The translations under genes were made by a program, and so were the position numbers. The notes beneath the pieces were generated by a model. The model saw only the letters and a program-made list of their open reading frames with translations. It did not search any database and was not told the DNA's origin. Source: Thermoanaerobacterium butyriciformans (GTDB lineage Bacteria; Bacillota; Thermoanaerobacteria; Thermoanaerobacterales; Thermoanaerobacteraceae). Taken from it: 64,000 bases of DNA. Where the stretch lies: contig NZ_JAGGLT010000001.1 of the NCBI RefSeq assembly GCF_017874545.1, positions 141,582-205,581 of the forward strand, given 5' to 3'. This document shows, piece after piece, positions 60,413 through 64,000 of this stretch (the first letter of the stretch is position 1; the number at the start of each line of letters is the position of its first letter).

Positions 60413-62194
60413 TTGGAAATGGAGAATAGTAGAGAATCTGAAAATATAGAAAAACTTCTCGCAGATTTAGATACTATATCAGATAAACATTCAGAAGCAA
60501 TGCTTTTTGATAAGATTAGCAAATTTATACAAGCAGAATTTGAACAAAAACCGCCAAATATCCTACTCTGGGAACAAGCGGCTTTTGCCTTCATTGAAAA
60601 TTATCCTGATGATAAATCAGGATGGGGCACTTACTTTGGTCCAATGTACACTTGGACAAACAAAGAAGAAGGAGAAATGGTTAAATATCCCAACATATCC
60701 CAAATAACTCCCGAAATCATATCTTACTGGGAATGGAGAGTCAGGGAATCGAAACACCCCATTCTAAAAGCGAGATACTCTGATTTAGTATGGGATTTTT
60801 CAGAAAAAATAATCGGAAGAAATCCACATTATTCATTTGCTCAAATTTGTATCGACAGTGTAATAGAAATTGCCGACAAGGATTTGCATAAATACGAAAC
60901 TAATGTGATACAAAAATTAAAGCGCGCTTTATCTCTTGCTTTAACAATTAATGACAAAGACCGAATCGAGAAATTAAAAGATGCAATAATTAACTATGAA
61001 AAGAAAATAGCGGAAGATGATAAACCGGGACTGTGGGGATTTTCTTATGAATTACTGGTAAAAGATAAAAAGATTTCATTGAGTAAGACTGAAGAAAATG
61101 AAATCATCACAACTTTAAAGCAGAGATTTAAAAATCTGTTAAAAAGAGAAAATATATGGGCGGCTCAAATGGCAACTGAATTGTTGGTTGATTATTACAA
61201 AAGAAAAGGGGAGACAGAGAAAGTAAAAAACATTCTGCTTAGTCTTGGCAATATGATTGAGAATAAAGCAGAACAGGCTTCAGCTCTTGTTGGCATTGCA
61301 TGGTTAGAGGGTTTGTATCATCTTTATTTACAGCACGGATTAAAAAGTGAAGCTGTTAAACTATCAGTTAAAATTATAGAGGTGGTGGAGAAGGGGACTT
61401 CTGAACTCAAGAAAATAGAAACGTCAATAGAGATTCCTAAAAAAGAGCTTGACGAGTTTCTTAATAAACTGACCGAAGGAGATATAGAAACGGTTTTAGG
61501 AAGAATTGCTCTACATTACATCCCAAGGAAAAATGATATTGTAAAACAATTAAAAAACCTTTCTCAAAGTGCTCCACTTTCTTTTCTTTTTGCTCGTAAA
61601 ATACAGGACCATAGAGGGCGTGTGATTGCTAGTGTTGGTCCTTTGGAAGAAGATCTGGATGGAAATATAATATATCAGATCTCCCAAAACATGAGTTTTT
61701 CTGCTTTTTTCTTAAGGGATACGATAAAAATTTTAATAAATAAATTTAGTTTGAATACAGAATCTATCGTTAGCTATTTACTTGCATCTCCTATTTTTGA
61801 GAAGATAAGAAAAGACTTTCTTGTTAAGGGAATAAAAGCTTATTTAGCTGATGATTTCCTTGTTGCTATGCATATTTTGATACCGCAAATTGAAGCTTCA
61901 ATTAGAAAATTAGCAGAGAAGATAGGAGCACCTATATTAAAACCATCTCGTTCAGGAGGATTTAATTATAAGAATTTAGATGATTTGTTGACTGATAAAA
62001 ATATAATCAGTGTCCTGGGAGAAGACATGTGTCTTTATCTGAGAGTCTTGTTTTCTGATCCTCGGGGATGGAACTTACGAAATAATGTATGTCATGGTAT
62101 AAGTCCTATAGAAACTTTTAATCAAATGGCTGCTGACAGAGTTTTTCATGTTTTATTATGTTTGGCCTTAGTGAGAGAGGAGAAGGATAGATGA
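60413..62194 (+). CDS. DUF4209-like protein with HEPN-type motif
   Basis: A 593-aa soluble helical protein. The C-terminal part carries the DUF4209 pattern: ADDFLVAMHILIPQIEASIRKLAEKIG, then LDDLLTDKNIISVLGEDM and DPRGWNLRNNVCHGI (split here), where R-N-x3-H matches HEPN-fold proteins. The N-terminal two-thirds consists of helical repeats. Common in accessory and defence regions; activity unknown. Start is TTG 60413 (GGGAG at 5 nt) or ATG 60419. Confidence 0.78.
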   Translation: MEMENSRESENIEKLLADLDTISDKHSEAMLFDKISKFIQAEFEQKPPNILLWEQAAFAFIENYPDDKSGWGTYFGPMYTWTNKEEGEMVKYPNISQITPEIISYWEWRVRESKHPILKARYSDLVWDFSEKIIGRNPHYSFAQICIDSVIEIADKDLHKYETNVIQKLKRALSLALTINDKDRIEKLKDAIINYEKKIAEDDKPGLWGFSYELLVKDKKISLSKTEENEIITTLKQRFKNLLKRENIWAAQMATELLVDYYKRKGETEKVKNILLSLGNMIENKAEQASALVGIAWLEGLYHLYLQHGLKSEAVKLSVKIIEVVEKGTSELKKIETSIEIPKKELDEFLNKLTEGDIETVLGRIALHYIPRKNDIVKQLKNLSQSAPLSFLFARKIQDHRGRVIASVGPLEEDLDGNIIYQISQNMSFSAFFLRDTIKILINKFSLNTESIVSYLLASPIFEKIRKDFLVKGIKAYLADDFLVAMHILIPQIEASIRKLAEKIGAPILKPSRSGGFNYKNLDDLLTDKNIISVLGEDMCLYLRVLFSDPRGWNLRNNVCHGISPIETFNQMAADRVFHVLLCLALVREEKDR

Positions 62195-62237
62195 ACTTGA
62201 CTTGAATTTGCAAAAGTTGAAAAAAAGAGAAAATGAC

Positions 62238-62318
62238 ATGGTGTTTAAATATACCACAGACAAAGGAGATATTGCTGTACATATAAACTTTCAATCATGG
62301 CCAAAAGGAAAAATGTAA
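62238..62318 (+). CDS. Possible 26-aa peptide
   Basis: ATG to TAA, reading MVFKYTTDKGDIAVHINFQ and a short tail, 10 bp before the next gene. It could be a small leader gene or a remnant; AGAGAAAATGAC gives a poor ribosome site. Low confidence. Confidence 0.3.
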   Translation: MVFKYTTDKGDIAVHINFQSWPKGKM

Positions 62319-62328
62319 AGGGGAGAAA

Positions 62329-62640
62329 ATGTTAGCCCGTTTTGTAGAACAGGATAAAGAAATAAAAAAGCTTTTTTATAATAAAATCAAAGGAAAAGAA
62401 GAAAGAGAGAAACAAAAACATTTATATAAGATTAGTGAAGGTTTTCTGGGCTGGTTATTAGAACCTATTGCAGATATCGCTTATACATGGAGGCGCATTT
62501 CTGAAAAAGAACAGGGAAGTAGCGGAGAAAATTCAGTTGATTGGGCATTACATTTATGGCTTCCAGGCGATGCAGTTATTGTAAATGACCTTGTTTTAGA
62601 GGTAGAGCCTGATGAGCTTATACAAGTCGATCACCTTTAG
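62329..62640 (+). pseudogene. Truncated NERD-domain protein
   Basis: A 103-codon frame with a good start (AAAGGGGAG, ATG). After a charged N-terminal helix it enters a NERD nuclease-related domain: SSGENSVDWALHLWLPGDAV, then NDLVLEVEPDELIQVDHL and stops. In the family the IQIDHVV strand leads on to the catalytic E-x-K, which is missing here, so the gene is cut in mid-domain. Confidence 0.75.
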
Positions 62641-62810
62641 ATATAAACAAGTATAAGAAAGAAGAATTATTAGAATTAGAAAACTTAATAGCTTCTGTGT
62701 TTTTATTAGAACAAAAAGGTGCTATAGAAAGTAGTGCCTTTATTTATTATGTAATATTTGTTGACAAATACAAATATATCGAATTTTTCTTGATATTTGT
62801 TGGATTTTAG
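62637..62810 (+). pseudogene. Remnant of an Rpn-type nuclease gene
   Basis: Directly at the break of the NERD gene, another frame reads LDINKYKKEELLELENLIAS then VFLLEQKGAIE, a typical late segment of Rpn/PDDEXK transposase-like proteins (Y..EEL.....LI..VF.LEQ). It has no start and decays into AT-rich sequence. Confidence 0.5.
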
Positions 62811-62874
62811 GAAATGAAATGGTAAAATAAAATCGATGACTGATACAGTAATCGTTAAAAGGAGGAACAATTTT

Positions 62875-63897
62875 GTGAAGCGGGGCAAATCAAAAACAGT
62901 TGGCTATATTTTAGCGCTCTTTTTTGGTGGTTTAGGAGCTCACCTTTTTTATTATGGTAAATATTTAAGGGGCATTCTTTACTTAGCATTTAGTTGGACA
63001 GGTATTCCTATATTATTGGGATGGATAGACATGTTTTTTATTCATAAATGGCATCAGCGATATCTCGAATGCCAAGAAAATTCTTCAAAATTTTTGCAGG
63101 AAAAGCCACTTCAATCAATTACTCCACGAGTGGAGAAAACTAGACCTGAGAAAGTCGAATCTGAAAAATCAGTTCTATCATATAGAGAAAACGAAATGAT
63201 GTTTTACAGGGAAGAAGAAATTATTTTGCCAGAATATGCACATCTCAAGACACCTTCGTGCATCAAAGAAGAAATTCAGCAAATTAAAAAATCATTTAAG
63301 TCTAAAGATTTAAACAGACCGGTTATCGAAATATCTTTTCATACTCATGAGACTTATTTCATGGAAGATTCGATTAAATATGCTAATCAAATGGGTGTTA
63401 AAACTGAATTTGTTCCTTTGCAGGTTTATTGGACGACTTTTCGAGATCTCGATGAAAAACAAAAGAAATGGTATTTTTATTGGAGACATCAGACGTTAAA
63501 AGGGAATTATTTGGATACAGATTTAAGCTATGTGATTTTATTTGCTTATGAATTGATCAATTATACTTTTAATCAAAATGCAGCATTTAATGTCAGTATG
63601 TTGGTTCGTTTACAACAGGCATATAAAGAAAGAATTCCCAACTTGGATAGATATCTTTCAGAGTGGATTAGAGATATGTTAATTGAGTTAAATGAAATTG
63701 AGCTGGCTCGTAAATGGGGATTAGGAGCTGAACCTTATTATCAGACGAATTTTTATCAAATATTTAAAGACCACGAAAAAGATATTAGCCAAATACCTAT
63801 TAAAGAATGGCAAAAAGTTATTAGAGGATATTCAGAAACCAATTTTTTTAAAATGAACAAACAAAAGGTTTATATTACGAGTGATTTCGGAAACTAA
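62875..63897 (+). CDS. TM2-domain protein with TerB_N-like domain
   Basis: A 340-aa protein. Residues about 5-60 form a TM2 pair of helices (TVGYILALFFGGLGAHLFYYG, LAFSWTGIPILLGWIDMFF). After a charged linker comes a TerB_N-like domain: VPLQVYWTTFRDLDEKQKKW, YFYWRHQTLKGNYLDTDLSY, VILFAYELIN. The TerB_C part that usually follows is absent, so the gene may be shortened. Start GTG 62875, 9 nt after AAAGGAGG; the in-frame ATG at 62836 has no ribosome site. Confidence 0.78.
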   Translation: MKRGKSKTVGYILALFFGGLGAHLFYYGKYLRGILYLAFSWTGIPILLGWIDMFFIHKWHQRYLECQENSSKFLQEKPLQSITPRVEKTRPEKVESEKSVLSYRENEMMFYREEEIILPEYAHLKTPSCIKEEIQQIKKSFKSKDLNRPVIEISFHTHETYFMEDSIKYANQMGVKTEFVPLQVYWTTFRDLDEKQKKWYFYWRHQTLKGNYLDTDLSYVILFAYELINYTFNQNAAFNVSMLVRLQQAYKERIPNLDRYLSEWIRDMLIELNEIELARKWGLGAEPYYQTNFYQIFKDHEKDISQIPIKEWQKVIRGYSETNFFKMNKQKVYITSDFGN

Positions 63898-64000
63898 TTT
63901 CCAGTAGCATACAATGACATAAATTAGATATTAGATACAAAAAATAACAATGATTTTGCGATAAAAATAAGAAAAGAGGAAAGAAAATGTAAAATAATGC

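Overview
The window looks like chromosome of a low-GC, anaerobic, spore-forming Firmicute close to Thermoanaerobacterium/Thermoanaerobacter. The grounds are strong AT bias, GGAGG/AGGTGA ribosome sites with many GTG and TTG starts, a YcdB/PepSY-type secreted protein beside the ATP synthase operon, and five well-matched sigma-H-type promoters. No species call can be made without a database.

Layout. (1) 1-12.6 kb is mostly core: the end of atpC, a secreted YcdB/PepSY protein, a DMT exporter, NAD synthetase, a three-gene ABC importer of the NMT1/SsuA type, an O-antigen-ligase-like membrane protein with a TPR tail, and the PLP synthase pair pdxS-pdxT. Two accessory loci, an AlbA/schlafen-type regulator and a VapBC-like pair, sit here, each between two copies of a transcription terminator. 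(2) 13.5-16.6 kb carries two tandem copies of a pair of Rpn/PD-(D/E)XK nuclease-like genes, the first pair decayed, the second intact. (3) 16.7-29.1 kb is a co-directional surface polysaccharide operon. It has PglE/PglC/PglD-like genes (bacillosamine-type initiation), a UDP-HexNAc dehydrogenase and 4-epimerase (UDP-GalNAcA), CapE/CapF/CapG (UDP-L-FucNAc), two glycosyltransferases, an acyltransferase and a Wzy-like polymerase. No Wzx flippase is seen. The PglF-like 4,6-dehydratase lies apart at 35.2 kb behind its own sigma-H-type promoter.

(4) From 29.1 kb the cluster dissolves into a mosaic: a decayed IS3 element, a galE remnant, a 917-aa DUF4062-like protein, an orphan gene, then four broken pieces of manC (mannose-1-phosphate guanylyltransferase) near 37.3, 39.4, 45.9 and 58.5 kb. 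Three accessory cassettes lie between successive manC pieces: a PIN-domain trio with a sigma-H-type promoter; a pair of membrane proteins (GYF and TPR-like); and a 12-kb defence block. That block holds a RAMP-motif protein, a SecB-like protein and a PD-(D/E)XK-like protein, then a type I Zorya system (zorABCD), a HEPN TIGR02391-like protein, an HD phosphohydrolase with a YwgA/Panacea-like partner, and a four-helix membrane protein.

(5) Mobile elements are an intact IS1634-like element (43,751-45,720) flanked by a perfect 137-bp direct repeat that splits the 3' end of the TPR-like gene, and a frameshifted IS110 element whose non-coding end may encode a bridge RNA. The window closes with a DUF4209/HEPN-like protein, a truncated NERD gene fused to a nuclease remnant, and a TM2-TerB_N protein. 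The most interesting structure is the defence island punctuated by manC fragments; the best candidates for undescribed systems are the RAMP/SecB/nuclease trio, the PIN trio and the DUF4062 protein.
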